DNA of 34,554 bases, taken from contig JAAZAW010000235.1 in the NCBI GenBank assembly GCA_012514125.1, positions 1 to 34,554 of the forward strand. Reading direction: 5' to 3'. The notes under the pieces were generated by a model, which saw only the letters and a list, made by a program, of their open reading frames with translations, had not been told where the DNA came from and ran no database searches. The DNA is from Phycisphaerae bacterium. Lineage in GTDB: Bacteria; Planctomycetota; Phycisphaerae; JAAYCJ01. Shown piece by piece: positions 16,145 to 25,925 of this stretch; position 1 is the first letter of the stretch; the number at the start of each line of letters is the position of its first letter. A program made the translations under genes and the position numbers.

Positions 16145-16445
16145 CGAAATACGCTCCCTTTCAACAAGGCTATGAAAATAACAGTCTCCAACATAATGAT
16201 AAAGTCGTTGTCTTTCAATTCATTTCGACGGGGACCGCTCAAGTTTTTCGATTTTTCGCGGTGTAATTGCGTGAAGGGGGAGGGCCTGGTGCGATTGAGC
16301 CTGCGTGGGGATCGATTGTACAAAGGGCAGGATTGATTGAATATTCTGTCAGCCTGCTTGAAACCTGTCGGCGGAGTGATACGATACATGCGAAGAATAG
16401 TGTGTCTTGGTTCACTGGTTCCGCTTGTTAGACAGGAGAAAAACA
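16145..16445. other. 301-bp divergent spacer between uppP and pfk
   Basis: This spacer lies between divergently transcribed uppP and the phosphofructokinase gene. It holds the pfk promoter candidate listed separately. No ORF or RNA gene was recognised. Confidence 0.5.
16358..16385 (+). promoter_or_regulatory. Candidate promoter of the phosphofructokinase gene
   Basis: TTGAAA (16358-16363, 5/6 to consensus), a 16-bp spacer and TACGAT (16380-16385, 4/6) lie 60 bp before the start codon. Transcription would begin near 16392. Confidence 0.42.
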
Positions 16446-17735
16446 ATGGCGAGTTTAAAAGGTAATTGTGTACTGGCTCAGTCGGGTGGTCCGACCGCGG
16501 TGATTAATGCCAGCATTTGCGGCGCGGTTCAGGAAGCGATGCGGTATCCGGAAATATTCACGGGTATTTACGGCGCCGATAACGGTATCCTGGGGATTTT
16601 GAACGAAAAACTTTTCGATCTCGGACAAGAACCTGCCGACAATATCGAAGGGTTGAAGTCCACTCCGGCCGCTGCTCTTGGCTCGTGCCGATATAAACTC
16701 AAGGATCTGACACAATCTCGGGACGATTATGAGCGAATCATCGAAGTCTTCAAAGCTCATAATATTCGTTATTTCTTCTATGCAGGCGGAAACGATTCGA
16801 TGGACACCTGCGATAAGATTTGCAAACTCGCCAGAGAAACAGGCTATGATATGATCGCCGTCGGTATTGCCAAGACCATCGACAACGATCTGGCGTTTAC
16901 CGATCATTGCCCCGGTTTCGGCTCGGTCGTCAAATATAACGCCACCGCCATTATGGAAGCAGGCAAAGATACCGAAGCGATGTACACCGCTGATACCATT
17001 ACCGTTCAGGAAATTATGGGACGAAATGCCGGCTGGATCGCCGCGGGGACGGGAATGGCTCGACGAAGTTATGAAGATGCTCCGCATTTGATTTATATTC
17101 CGGAGATTCCCTTTGTGGTCGAAAATTTCGTTCAGGATGTCAAAGAAGTCCTCAAACGGATCGGCTATTGCGTGATTTCCGCCGGTGAAGGGATGAAAAA
17201 CGCCGAGGGTAAATATATTTCCGAAATGGGCGGCTCGTTCGGTAAGGACTCCTTTGGTCATGCCCAGCTTGGCGGTGTGGCGGATATTCTGCGTGGCATT
17301 ATTGAAAGCGAAATCAAAGTCAAATGCCGGACACAAAAATTGGGAACCTGTCAGCGATCAGCTATGCACTTTGCTTCTCTTACCGACGTTAATGAAGCCT
17401 ATATGTGCGGTCAGGCTGCTGTCAAAGCTGCGGCTGAGGGAATTTCAGGCAAAATGGTCACACTGGTCCGCGAGGGCGACGGTGCGAACTATCGATGCAC
17501 GACCGGTCTGGCAGACCTTAGTGCCGTAGCCAACGGTGAAAAATATCTGCCTCGAGAATTTATGGACGAACGTGGAACCTCCATCACCGACGCGATGCGA
17601 AAATATATGACCCCGCTGCTCCAGGGAGAGGCTCCTGTCCGTATCGGAGACGACGGATTGCCGGTTTACGTTCGTTTGCAGAAACACCGGCTTGCTCCGA
17701 AAACGGGGCGTGAATATTCCGCCGGTAAAAAATAA
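16446..17735 (+). CDS. pfp: 6-phosphofructokinase, pyrophosphate-dependent type
   Basis: The 429-residue enzyme interconverts fructose 6-phosphate and fructose 1,6-bisphosphate. Two signature positions point to PPi rather than ATP as phosphoryl donor. GGNDS has Asp where ATP enzymes have Gly (GGDGS), and the catalytic motif AKTIDNDL has Lys where ATP enzymes have Gly (PGTIDND). The N in GGNDS and the A in AKTIDNDL are small departures from the usual GGDDS and PKTIDND. MGRNAGWIAAGTGMAR is the family's substrate motif. The ATG at 16446 follows CAGGAG. The gene seems monocistronic with its own promoter. Confidence 0.9.
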   Translation: MASLKGNCVLAQSGGPTAVINASICGAVQEAMRYPEIFTGIYGADNGILGILNEKLFDLGQEPADNIEGLKSTPAAALGSCRYKLKDLTQSRDDYERIIEVFKAHNIRYFFYAGGNDSMDTCDKICKLARETGYDMIAVGIAKTIDNDLAFTDHCPGFGSVVKYNATAIMEAGKDTEAMYTADTITVQEIMGRNAGWIAAGTGMARRSYEDAPHLIYIPEIPFVVENFVQDVKEVLKRIGYCVISAGEGMKNAEGKYISEMGGSFGKDSFGHAQLGGVADILRGIIESEIKVKCRTQKLGTCQRSAMHFASLTDVNEAYMCGQAAVKAAAEGISGKMVTLVREGDGANYRCTTGLADLSAVANGEKYLPREFMDERGTSITDAMRKYMTPLLQGEAPVRIGDDGLPVYVRLQKHRLAPKTGREYSAGKK

Positions 17736-17898
17736 TGAGCGGCTTTCATAATTTACAAAAGAGACGCGACCGGAAGGGCGTGTGGGAGTGTTTGCGAATT
17801 CCGTGAAAACCACTGGCGTTACTTTGACAATTTCGGTACACTCTTGAAATAGAAAAAGGAGGTATGATAGTTTTTTATAAAATCGTGAGGAGATTTGG

Positions 17899-19380
17899 GT
17901 GCTCAAGTTTCTGGTTTTCAAAGATGGGTCTCCGGTTGACCAACTGGATGTAACGTCGGCGCACATGCTTGGCCAGGACGACGTACCGGTCAAAAGCCAG
18001 GTTGAATATGCGGATCGTTTGCTGACGTGTCAGAAAATGACGGAAGAAGCCGGCGCGTTGGCGATCTTGTGGGACGTTCGCGGGGCCGGTAAGTATCTGC
18101 TGCAAACCACCCGACTTCCCAGCAGGGAAAAACCCTATATCCTGAACGTCGAACTCGCTCGCTGGCGGCTGATGCGGATTTTAAGCAAACTTGAAGACTG
18201 GGGACTTTTTGAATATCCCAAAACCGAATCGATCATGGAACTCGTTGAGACGAGCAGGAAGTTATTTATCAACGCCCTTCAGGAATCGCAATCTCCGGCC
18301 AAGGCGGCGGACCTTGCGGATCAATCTCTGGAGAAATCCATGGAAGCCGGCGATGCGCTGGCCAAGTTTCATGCCTCGCACCTGCTTGGGATAAAATTGC
18401 AATCGGGTGTACTGAATCGAAAACTCTTTGGTTGTAGAGTCAATCCCGGTGTGACCACCGATCAGCTTAGTCCGGAAGTGCTGGCTACCTTGAATTTTGT
18501 CCAGATTCCGCTTAACTGGGGACAACTTCATACGGGTCGTCAGCAGTTTAATCTTGGGCCCCTCGATCGGCAGGTCGAATTTTTTCTCAAACGAAAGATG
18601 TCTATCCGGTTTGGTTCGGTGATCTCATTTGCCCAAGCCAATATTCCCGCCTGGCTTAAAGGGAAAAATATCGAATTCGATGTTTTGCGCGATCTGGTGT
18701 ATGAATATCTTACCGCTATCGCCGGGCGATACGGCAAGTGTATCCGCAGCTGGGCAGTGGTGAGCGGGCTTCACGCCGAGAATTATTTCGGATTGAATTT
18801 CGAGCAGATTCTGGATATTACCAGACTGGCTTCGACGCGGGCGAAGCAACTGTGCCCGCGGGCCGGCGCTGTGATTGAAATCGTCCATCCCTGGGGCGAA
18901 TATTACGCCCATACGCCTAAGACAATTCATCCTTTCCTGTATGCGGATATGGTCGCACAGAGCGGGATCAATTTCGACGCTTTTGCGCTCCATCTGCCTT
19001 TTGGTGCCGCGAAAGATGGTTTTTATGTGCGGGACTTTTTCCAGATTTCGTCGCTGATCGATCGGTATGCACTGGGAAAACCCATTCACCTGACGACCGC
19101 GGTTCCGGCGATGACTTTACCGGAGAGAGATTGCGGCTATTGCGATACGCCCTGGACACCGGAAGCCCAGGCGAAGTGGTTTGAATGTTTTTGTCAGATA
19201 GCGATAAGCAAACCGCTTATCGAGTCGATTACCTGGGAAACGCTCAGTGATCCTTTCAGCGAAAGTATTCCGGGTAGTGGTTTGTTGGACGACCAGTGGA
19301 CCGCCAGACCGATTCTGGCCCGGATTTACGAGATGCAAAAGAAGTTTCTCGATTCCAAACAGCGAATTCCGCCGCAATAA
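17899..19380 (+). CDS. GH10-like (endo-1,4-beta-xylanase fold) protein lacking catalytic glutamates
   Basis: The 493-residue protein has a C-terminal GH10-like barrel from about 170 to 485. Recognisable GH10 positions are FFLKRKMSIRFGSVISF...IPAWL (229-253), IAGRYGKCIRSWAVVSG (274-290), GKPIHLTTA (393-401) and SITWETLSD (443-451). At the acid/base site WDVvNE is replaced by WAVVSG, and at the nucleophile site TE is replaced by TT, so both catalytic Glu residues appear to be lost. It is probably a non-hydrolytic carbohydrate-binding or scaffold protein. Residues 1-165 form a separate beta-rich then helical domain that I do not recognise. No signal peptide is evident. The start is GTG at 17899 with GAGGAGA upstream. 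The helix-hairpin-helix membrane gene follows 21 bp later. Confidence 0.72.
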   Translation: MLKFLVFKDGSPVDQLDVTSAHMLGQDDVPVKSQVEYADRLLTCQKMTEEAGALAILWDVRGAGKYLLQTTRLPSREKPYILNVELARWRLMRILSKLEDWGLFEYPKTESIMELVETSRKLFINALQESQSPAKAADLADQSLEKSMEAGDALAKFHASHLLGIKLQSGVLNRKLFGCRVNPGVTTDQLSPEVLATLNFVQIPLNWGQLHTGRQQFNLGPLDRQVEFFLKRKMSIRFGSVISFAQANIPAWLKGKNIEFDVLRDLVYEYLTAIAGRYGKCIRSWAVVSGLHAENYFGLNFEQILDITRLASTRAKQLCPRAGAVIEIVHPWGEYYAHTPKTIHPFLYADMVAQSGINFDAFALHLPFGAAKDGFYVRDFFQISSLIDRYALGKPIHLTTAVPAMTLPERDCGYCDTPWTPEAQAKWFECFCQIAISKPLIESITWETLSDPFSESIPGSGLLDDQWTARPILARIYEMQKKFLDSKQRIPPQ

Positions 19381-19401
19381 ATTGAGATGTGGGGGTGGAT
19401 C

Positions 19402-19806
19402 ATGGCTTGGAGTTTCGACGATCAACAACTTGTGCGACGCAACCGGCTTGTGATCGCGGGCGTACTGATTGCGATCATTTTGCTGGATGTCGGAGTCATT
19501 GTGTATCGTAAAATCGATCATGCCGAATATGTTGTTGAATATCAGCCGATGAACTTTGTCGTTCACTTCGATCCGAATTCCGCGCAAGTGGACGAGCTTG
19601 AAGTTCTGCCGGGACTCAACCGGAACTTGGCACAGGCTATTGTCGATTATCGTGAGGAGTCTCAGCGGTATTATCCGGATCGAACCGTTTTTATGCAGGC
19701 TGCCGACCTGATGCAGGTCAAAGGAATTTCAGAAAAAACAATAACCCAGGCGGAGAAGTTTCTGATTTTTCCTCAGAAAGCAACGCCGGAGAAAGATGGA
19801 AATTAG
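19402..19806 (+). CDS. Membrane-anchored ComEA-like helix-hairpin-helix protein
   Basis: The 134-residue protein has one hydrophobic segment at about 16-36 (LVIAGVLIAIILLDVGVIVY), which would anchor it in the inner membrane. An HhH-type region follows at about 56-120: FDPNSAQVDELEVLPGL, then LAQAIVDYREE, and a second hairpin around MQVKGISEKTI. ComEA binds DNA during transformation, and many short proteins share this fold. Whether this one binds DNA is not known. The start ATG at 19402 has GGGGGTGG upstream; an ORF start at 19387 has no such site. It lies 21 bp after the GH10-like gene and is probably co-transcribed with it. Confidence 0.72.
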   Translation: MAWSFDDQQLVRRNRLVIAGVLIAIILLDVGVIVYRKIDHAEYVVEYQPMNFVVHFDPNSAQVDELEVLPGLNRNLAQAIVDYREESQRYYPDRTVFMQAADLMQVKGISEKTITQAEKFLIFPQKATPEKDGN

Positions 19807-19870
19807 ATGGTGGAAGCATTCTGTAAGACGCTTCTGACTTCCAACTAAAACCATTTGATCGAGGATTGAC

Positions 19871-20779
19871 ATGCGGGATATTCACGATGTTCCGAAAATA
19901 CCGGGCAGGCCTTGCGATGCTCATAAGGGAACCTTCGGGCGGGTTCTGATTGTGGGCGGATCACGCAACTATCTTGGCGCACCGGCTTTGGCTGCCAACG
20001 CCGCTTTGCGATCGGGCGCGGGACTGGTCACCATGGCGTTGCCTGGATCGGTCCAACCGGTGATTGCTCCCCTGGCTTGGTGCGCAACGTCCTGGCCTTT
20101 GCCGGAAGATGAGCGGGGCGTGTTCCATACCGACGCGATGCCCGAATTGCTCGACGCAATCCTTCACCGGAAACTTTATAACGTCGTTGCCGTTGGTCCG
20201 GGACTCGGCGATTGCAAACCCATTGTCCCGTTTATCGCGGAACTCAATCGCGCGAAAATTCCCTGCGTGGTCGATGCCGACGCGTTGAATCGATTGGCGG
20301 AAGTTTCGTGGTATGGTCTGCTGTCCGGCCCCTGCGTCATCACGCCTCACCCTGGTGAATTGGCTAGACTTCTGGGCGGATCGACTTCGGAGATTCAAGC
20401 GGATCGAGATCGAAAATGCCTTCAGGCGGTGGTTAAAATGCGAGGCGACCGGACAGGCGAACAGAGCGAATCGGTTTGCCTGCTCAAAGGTCATCGAACG
20501 CTGGTCTCCGACGGTGAACGTTTTTACACCAATACCACGGGCAATCCGGGAATGGCGACCGGCGGGACGGGCGATGTTCTGGCAGGGATGATCGCCGCAT
20601 TGATCGCGCAAGGCCTTTCGACTTTCGAAGCTGCCGCACTGGGAGCTTATGTTCATGGTCTTGCGGGCGATCTGGCTGCGGAACAACTTGGCGAAATATC
20701 CTTGATGGCGGACGACCTGCTGACCTGGTTGCCGGCTGCATTTAAAAAGACAACCACGTTTGCCGATAAACGACATTAA
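19871..20779 (+). CDS. nnrD: ADP/ATP-dependent NAD(P)H-hydrate dehydratase
   Basis: The enzyme repairs hydrated NADH and NADPH (the S-epimers) using ADP or ATP. The 302 residues form a ribokinase-like fold. Motifs are HKGTFGRVLIVGGSRNYLGA and ALRSGAGLVTMALPGSV near the N-terminus, VVGPGLGDC-like VAVGPGLGD, VVDADALN, ITPHPGELARLLG, and NPGMATGGTGDVLAGMIAAL with the catalytic GTGD. The epimerase domain often fused to it (NnrE) is missing. The start ATG has GAGGATTGAC upstream. The 3' end overlaps the azoreductase stop by 3-4 bases in convergent orientation. Confidence 0.93.
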   Translation: MRDIHDVPKIPGRPCDAHKGTFGRVLIVGGSRNYLGAPALAANAALRSGAGLVTMALPGSVQPVIAPLAWCATSWPLPEDERGVFHTDAMPELLDAILHRKLYNVVAVGPGLGDCKPIVPFIAELNRAKIPCVVDADALNRLAEVSWYGLLSGPCVITPHPGELARLLGGSTSEIQADRDRKCLQAVVKMRGDRTGEQSESVCLLKGHRTLVSDGERFYTNTTGNPGMATGGTGDVLAGMIAALIAQGLSTFEAAALGAYVHGLAGDLAAEQLGEISLMADDLLTWLPAAFKKTTTFADKRH

Positions 20780-21405
20780 AACTCTTTCGCAAGCATTCTT
20801 GCCTGGTCCGCCAGCGAATTTCGCCGTTCGACGGTAGCGTTTCGGTCGGCATTGAGGGTATCGTCCATGGTCAATTCCTTGATATCGGTGATGCCGATAA
20901 AGTTCAAAATCGCGCGGATGTACCGCGATTGATAATCGAGGTCCTGGCCCGGGGGGGTGGTGTATTGTCCACCGCTGGCGTAGACCACCAGGGCTTTTTT
21001 GCCTGTGACCAGCCCCACATAGCCTTTTTCCGGATCGACGCGGAAGGTATAGCCCGGTTGAACGAGCAGATCGATGTAGTGTTTGAGGCGGTAGGGAATG
21101 CCGAAGTTCCACATCGGTACGGCGAAGACGTATTTGTCGAACGAGGTGAATTCTTCGATAATTTTTTCAACGGCCTGCCAGGAGGTTTTTTCTTGAGGCG
21201 TGGCATTTTGGCCGTGAAGTATCGCATATTTGGCGTTGATGACCGGCCCGTCGAAGGAGGGCAGATCGGTGGTAAAGACATTTATCGTCTCGATCCGGTC
21301 CTGTGGATGGTACTGACGATACGCATCGACGAACGCATTGGCGATATGGAGTGAATAAGACCTTTCGATTCTCGGTGACGCCATCATGTAAAGTAATTTA
21401 TGCAT
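20776..21405 (-). CDS. azoR: FMN-dependent NADH-azoreductase-type flavoprotein
   Basis: The 209-residue flavodoxin-fold NAD(P)H quinone/azo reductase is cytoplasmic. Features are [21 protein letters not shown] (phosphate loop), [20 protein letters not shown] (FMN and dimer loop) and [20 protein letters not shown], followed by LNFIGITDI. The physiological role is probably two-electron quinone reduction. I choose the ATG at 21405, with GAAAGGAA upstream, because the frame extension up to 21471 lies inside the previous gene. The start overlaps the end of the DUF255 gene by 8 bases, suggesting translational coupling. Confidence 0.88.
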   Translation of the reverse strand: MHKLLYMMASPRIERSYSLHIANAFVDAYRQYHPQDRIETINVFTTDLPSFDGPVINAKYAILHGQNATPQEKTSWQAVEKIIEEFTSFDKYVFAVPMWNFGIPYRLKHYIDLLVQPGYTFRVDPEKGYVGLVTGKKALVVYASGGQYTTPPGQDLDYQSRYIRAILNFIGITDIKELTMDDTLNADRNATVERRNSLADQARMLAKEF

Positions 21406-23590
21406 CGGCAAATTCCTTTCTTTCAAAATTTTCTTCAGGTTCAAATTTAAGCATATTAAGCATTTCATCAATCGAGGTGGTTGGCGGCTGACAGATCAAA
21501 TCCTGACAGACATACGCTGTTGCCTGAGAGTCTTTGGGTTGATAAAACTCGGTGAAAGGCGCAATTTCGACGATTTTAGGGAATTTGACCTCGGCGGGTT
21601 TGAACAAAATTACGGCGTTGGGCAGAAATTGTGAATGAAGGGCGTGGATCATTTTTTTGGTGTCCTGTGACTGGGAATTTCCGACGATGATGATTTCGTA
21701 GGTTGGTCCGGCTTGAAATTCGAGTCCGATGAGAAGCTGAGTAAAGGCGGAGGGTGATTTTCGGACAACGGCGGCGATGGATTTTTCGACTCTGGAAGCG
21801 ATTTCTTCAAGCTGGGCGTTTCCGGTAAAGCGTGCGAGCCGACGAAGGTTGTAGGTTTCGACGGAGTTTCCTGCAGGGGTCGCGCCGTCGAAAATTTCTC
21901 TGGGTCGTAAGAGTAAATCTTCGCCGGCATCGTCGGCAGTGAGACAGAAAATATTTTCGGCGCTATCGAAGAAATGTTCTTGAATGATACGGTTGGTTTC
22001 CATGGCGGTTTGCAGATATCTGGTGTCGAAAAGCGTTTCATAAAGTTCAATCGCCGCCCAGGTGAAAAAGGCGTAATCGTTGAGGTTTCCGGGGACGTCG
22101 GATTCATTTTCACGGAAGCGATGCAAGAGTCGGCCCTGATTGGTTTTGAGATGATTTTGAATGAAGTCGAATGTTTTGACGGCATGGGCGGCGTATTGAG
22201 GTTCGTCGAACGCGCGTGCCGCCTTGGCCAGCGCGACGATCATCAGGCTGTTCCAGTCGGTCAGGATTTTGTCGTCCCGATACGGTCTGGGGCGTTGCCG
22301 GCGAGTTTTGAAGAGTTTTTCTCGTGCCTGATCCAGGTGGCGGGCGAAAGTTGATTCGGAGGTGTGATTGTCGGCTGCGAGATCGGCAAGGGATTTATTA
22401 CGATGGAGGATATTCATGCCGTTTTTGTTGCCGGTGCTTTGATCGACAAAATTACCGTTGGGGGTGATGTTGAATGTTTTAACGGTCAGGTCGGCTCGGG
22501 TTTTACTCAGGGCCTGTTGAATTTCCTGCATGCTCCAGAGGTAGAATTTTCCTTCTTTTCCTTCGCTGTCGGCGTCTTCGGCGGAATAAAAGGCTCCTTC
22601 GGGAGAGGCGAGGTCTCGGAGGGTGTAGGTTAGAATTTCCTTTGCGGTGTCTGCGTAAAAAGGATTTTGGGTGGCTAGAAATGTTTCGGTATAAACGATG
22701 GTCAATTGTGCCTGATCGTAGAGCATTTTTTCGAAGTGGGGGACCAGCCATTGACTGTCGGTGGCGTAACGGTGGACTCCGAATCCGAGATGGTCGTAAA
22801 TTCCGCCCTGGCGGATTGCGTGGAGTGTTTTTTCGACCATTTGGCGGGCTTTTTCGTTTTGGGTTCGATACCAGTATCTCAGGAGGAACAAGAAGTTATG
22901 GCTGGTGGGGAATTTGATCGATTGTCCGAAACCGCCGAAGCGTTCATCGAAGTTTTGGGCGAGTTCGGAAAAGGCGAAGTCGAGGACATTATTGTTGAGT
23001 TCTCCTTCGCCTTTGATTGTTACGGCCTGGTGTAAGAAGGAGGTGATTTGTTCGGCGGACTGGAGGAGTTCGTCGTGATTGTTGTTCCAGAATTCTTGGA
23101 TGCGCTGGGTGAGTTCGAGCAGGCCTACCATGCCGTGGCGCGAGGTTCTGGGGATGTAGGTTCCGGCGAAAAAAGGTTTTTTGTCGGGGGTCATGAAGAT
23201 GGACAAAGGCCAGCCGCCGTTTCCGGTGAGGATCTGGCAGACGTTCATGTAGAGGCTGTCGATATCGGGGCGTTCTTCCCGATCGACCTTGATGCAGACA
23301 AACGTGTTATTGAGGGCTTCACCGACTTCCGGATCGCTGAAGGATTCCTGTTCCATGACGTGGCACCAGTGGCAGGTGGAATATCCGATGGACAGGAAAA
23401 TGGGTTTGTTTTCCTGTCGTGCTTTTTCGAAGGCTTCTTCGCTCCAGGGGTACCAGTCCACGGGATTATGGGCGTGCTGGAGAAGATAGGGGCTTTTTTC
23501 GTTGGCGAGACGATTGGTATATTCCTGAACCGCACCGGTGGAGCTTTGGCTCGAACCGGTGTGATGATGATTGTGGTTTGAACGTTTCAT
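21398..23590 (-). CDS. Thioredoxin-domain protein of the DUF255/YyaL family
   Basis: The 730-residue protein begins with a His-rich tail (NHNHHHTG, 5-12), then the conserved [22 protein letters not shown] and a thioredoxin-like fold with CHWC at 73-76 ([12 protein letters not shown]). [14 protein letters not shown] and [10 protein letters not shown] follow. The remaining 500 residues resemble the (alpha/alpha)6 barrel of the family: [28 protein letters not shown] and [13 protein letters not shown]. The biochemical role is unsettled. It has no signal peptide, which suggests the cytoplasm. The ATG at 23590 follows GGGAGGG. It shares 8 bases with azoR and is 95 bp downstream of pgl. Confidence 0.9.
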   Translation of the reverse strand: MKRSNHNHHHTGSSQSSTGAVQEYTNRLANEKSPYLLQHAHNPVDWYPWSEEAFEKARQENKPIFLSIGYSTCHWCHVMEQESFSDPEVGEALNNTFVCIKVDREERPDIDSLYMNVCQILTGNGGWPLSIFMTPDKKPFFAGTYIPRTSRHGMVGLLELTQRIQEFWNNNHDELLQSAEQITSFLHQAVTIKGEGELNNNVLDFAFSELAQNFDERFGGFGQSIKFPTSHNFLFLLRYWYRTQNEKARQMVEKTLHAIRQGGIYDHLGFGVHRYATDSQWLVPHFEKMLYDQAQLTIVYTETFLATQNPFYADTAKEILTYTLRDLASPEGAFYSAEDADSEGKEGKFYLWSMQEIQQALSKTRADLTVKTFNITPNGNFVDQSTGNKNGMNILHRNKSLADLAADNHTSESTFARHLDQAREKLFKTRRQRPRPYRDDKILTDWNSLMIVALAKAARAFDEPQYAAHAVKTFDFIQNHLKTNQGRLLHRFRENESDVPGNLNDYAFFTWAAIELYETLFDTRYLQTAMETNRIIQEHFFDSAENIFCLTADDAGEDLLLRPREIFDGATPAGNSVETYNLRRLARFTGNAQLEEIASRVEKSIAAVVRKSPSAFTQLLIGLEFQAGPTYEIIIVGNSQSQDTKKMIHALHSQFLPNAVILFKPAEVKFPKIVEIAPFTEFYQPKDSQATAYVCQDLICQPPTTSIDEMLNMLKFEPEENFERKEFADA

Positions 23591-23611
23591 TTTTTTCCCT
23601 CCCGTAAAGTT

Positions 23612-23660
23612 AGTTGGAAGTTGGTGTTTTCGAAACTTTTAACTTTTTAACTTCCAACTT
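23612..23660. repeat. Inverted GTTGGAAG/CTTCCAAC motifs between pgl and the DUF255 gene
   Basis: AGTTGGAAGTTGG (23612-23624) and TTAACTTCCAACTT (23647-23660) are inverted copies of the heptamer that is tandemly repeated at 25926-25964. They could form a hairpin in the intergenic part of the zwf-pgl-DUF255 transcript. Confidence 0.55.
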
Positions 23661-23685
23661 CTAGTTTTGTTTTCAAAAAGTATGT

Positions 23686-24396
23686 TCAGGTTTCGATGAG
23701 GATGGTCTTGGTGATTTTTTGGGCCGCTTCTTTATCCATAAGCCAGATGGCGTTATGCACAATTCTGGCGGGAGTTTCCAGGATATTTCCCGTTTCGGCA
23801 AAGACCTGTTGGACGGCGTTGGCTTTGTTCGTTCCCGATACGAGGACCATGATTTCCGAGGCGCAGGCAATTCCTTTGGGGGTGATGGTGATGCGGGACG
23901 GGGGTTCCGCCGGGGTCTGGACCGCAAGAAACTTACGGGTTTGTTCTTCCAGAGCAGTGGAATGTGGGAAAAGCGAGGCGGTATGGCCGTCGGTTCCAAT
24001 TCCCAGCAACAGCAGATCGGGACGGGGGGGGAACTCGACTTCGTAACATTTGGCTTCGACGTGCGGGTCGTCGGCTTCGCCATGAATGCGATGGATGTTG
24101 TCGGCTGGGATTCGGACGGTGTCGAGAAAACTTTGCCGGGCCATCATGAAGTTGCTTCGCGAATCGTCCGGCAGGACACAGCGTTCGTCGGACCAGTAGA
24201 CCTGGGTATTTTCCCAGAGTCGGCGTTTATGTTCCCATTGTCGACCCAGGAGCGAATAGGCTTGTTTGGGTGTGCTTCCACCGGAGAGGACGAGTTCGAA
24301 TTTTCCACGATCTTCGAGGCATTGGAGTCCGATGGTCACAATGGCTTGGGCTGCCATTTCGCTTAAAGTTTGATAGTCCTGAAATATTCGTATCAT
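23686..24396 (-). CDS. pgl: 6-phosphogluconolactonase
   Basis: The 236-residue DevB/SOL-type enzyme hydrolyses 6-phosphoglucono-delta-lactone, the second step of the oxidative pentose phosphate pathway. It has LVLSGGSTPKQAYSLL, VYWSDERCVLPDDSRSNF, LLLGIGTDGHTASLFPHS with the catalytic His, and RITITPKGI. The start ATG has GAGAGG upstream. It begins 23 bases after zwf and is surely part of the same operon. Confidence 0.95.
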   Translation of the reverse strand: MIRIFQDYQTLSEMAAQAIVTIGLQCLEDRGKFELVLSGGSTPKQAYSLLGRQWEHKRRLWENTQVYWSDERCVLPDDSRSNFMMARQSFLDTVRIPADNIHRIHGEADDPHVEAKCYEVEFPPRPDLLLLGIGTDGHTASLFPHSTALEEQTRKFLAVQTPAEPPSRITITPKGIACASEIMVLVSGTNKANAVQQVFAETGNILETPARIVHNAIWLMDKEAAQKITKTILIET

Positions 24397-24419
24397 TTTT
24401 TGGCCTCTCGTTCATTCAT

Positions 24420-25868
24420 TCACAACCATTCTTTTTCATCCTGTCTGAGCAGGTCGTCTGCTTGTTGGGGGCCCCAGGTTCCGGGTTCATAGCTGAAGAT
24501 TTTATCGTCGGGACACGGTGTTGCGATGAGGGGTTCGACGGCTTTCCAGGCTGCTTCGATACTGGCGGCGCTCCAGAAGAGGGTTGGATCGCCCAGGAGT
24601 CCGTCGAGCAGGATTCGTTCGTAGGCTTCGGGCATTTTCATTCCCATCGAGGCGTAACGAAAATCCAGATGTACCGGTTCGATGCGGTCTTCGCGCTGAG
24701 GGGTTTTGACGGAAATGAGCAGTGAAATTCCTTCGTCGGGTTGAAGCCTGATGATCAGGCGATTGGATTGGACGTTACGGCAGAGCGCGGGGTTTTCCAT
24801 GACGCACAAGGGGATGCGTTTAAAATTGATGACGACTTGTGTCATCGATTGAGCCATATTTTTTCCGCAACGGATATAAAAGGGCACGCCGAACCATCGC
24901 CAGTTGTGGATGGCTAGTTTCACGGCGACATACGTGGGGGTTTTCGAGTTTGGATCGACGTTTTTTTCGTTTCGATATCCGTGGTATTGGCCGAAGACGA
25001 AATCCTGTTGCTGGATGGGTGAGAGGGACTTGAGGACTTGAAGTTTCTGGTCGTCGATCGAACCGGTGTATCCGACGACGGGCGATTCCATGGCGATCAG
25101 AGTGAGGACCTGCATGACGTGGTTTTGTACCATATCGCGCACGACGCCGGATTGTTCGTAATAGCTGCCGCGGCCTTCGACACCGATTTTTTCGGCGGCG
25201 GTGATTTGGACGCTGTCGATGTAGTTTCTGTTCCAGATCGGCTCGAAGACGGCGTTGGCGAATCGCAGGACGAGGAGATTTCGGATGGTGTCTTTGGCGA
25301 TATAATGATCGATGCGGTAGATGTGCTCAGGCTCGAAGAGATTCGAGAGCATCTGGTTAAGTCGCCGGGCGCCGGCCAGATCGTTTCCGAAGGGTTTTTC
25401 GATCATGATTCGGCAGGGGACTGGGGAGCGGCATTTTCCGATAAATTGGGTTTGTTCCATGGTTTTGAGGACGGTTTCCATTGTTTCGGGCGGCAGGGCC
25501 AGGTAGAAGAGGTAGTGGAGTTTTTCACAGGGTTTGATTTCCATGATCAGTGAGTTTAATTTTTGGAAATCGTCCGGATTATCGTAGTGCCCAGTGACAT
25601 AAAACAGGCGAGATTCAAACCGCTGCCAGGTTGACGGGTCGAATTTATTTTTTGAGAACGTTTCGACAGCATTTTTTAATTCATTTCGGAAGGAATCGTG
25701 GTTCAGCTCTGAACGGGCAAAGCCTACGATTTTGAATTGCTCTGGAAGCAGATTGGCGGATTCGAGATTGTACAAAGCGGGGATGAGCTTACGCCGGGTC
25801 AGATCGCCGGAAGCGCCGAAGATGATCATAACGCAGGGGACGTTGTTGTTTGTGAGTGATTGAGTCAT
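24420..25868 (-). CDS. zwf: Glucose-6-phosphate 1-dehydrogenase
   Basis: The 482-residue enzyme oxidises glucose 6-phosphate to the lactone with NADP or NAD. The coenzyme fingerprint is FGASGDLTRRKLIPALYNL (18-36). IEKPFGNDLAGARRLN follows, and the catalytic motif RIDHYIAKDTIRNLLVLRF is the usual RIDHYLGKE with G to A and E to D changes. FYIRCGKNM is at the substrate site. The ATG follows GGAGGAAC. First gene of a run zwf-pgl-DUF255-azoR. No 6-phosphogluconate dehydrogenase (gnd) is present here. Confidence 0.95.
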   Translation of the reverse strand: MTQSLTNNNVPCVMIIFGASGDLTRRKLIPALYNLESANLLPEQFKIVGFARSELNHDSFRNELKNAVETFSKNKFDPSTWQRFESRLFYVTGHYDNPDDFQKLNSLIMEIKPCEKLHYLFYLALPPETMETVLKTMEQTQFIGKCRSPVPCRIMIEKPFGNDLAGARRLNQMLSNLFEPEHIYRIDHYIAKDTIRNLLVLRFANAVFEPIWNRNYIDSVQITAAEKIGVEGRGSYYEQSGVVRDMVQNHVMQVLTLIAMESPVVGYTGSIDDQKLQVLKSLSPIQQQDFVFGQYHGYRNEKNVDPNSKTPTYVAVKLAIHNWRWFGVPFYIRCGKNMAQSMTQVVINFKRIPLCVMENPALCRNVQSNRLIIRLQPDEGISLLISVKTPQREDRIEPVHLDFRYASMGMKMPEAYERILLDGLLGDPTLFWSAASIEAAWKAVEPLIATPCPDDKIFSYEPGTWGPQQADDLLRQDEKEWL

Positions 25869-25925
25869 GCTGGTTCGTTCCTCCGTTTTTCGGGTTTATG
25901 GTCCGAGGTATTCTTAAATTATATA

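Noticed and set aside
19961-21112. 383-residue minus-strand ORF
   Set aside because: It overlaps nnrD and azoR in other frames and has an Arg/Ser/Gly-rich, motif-free product.
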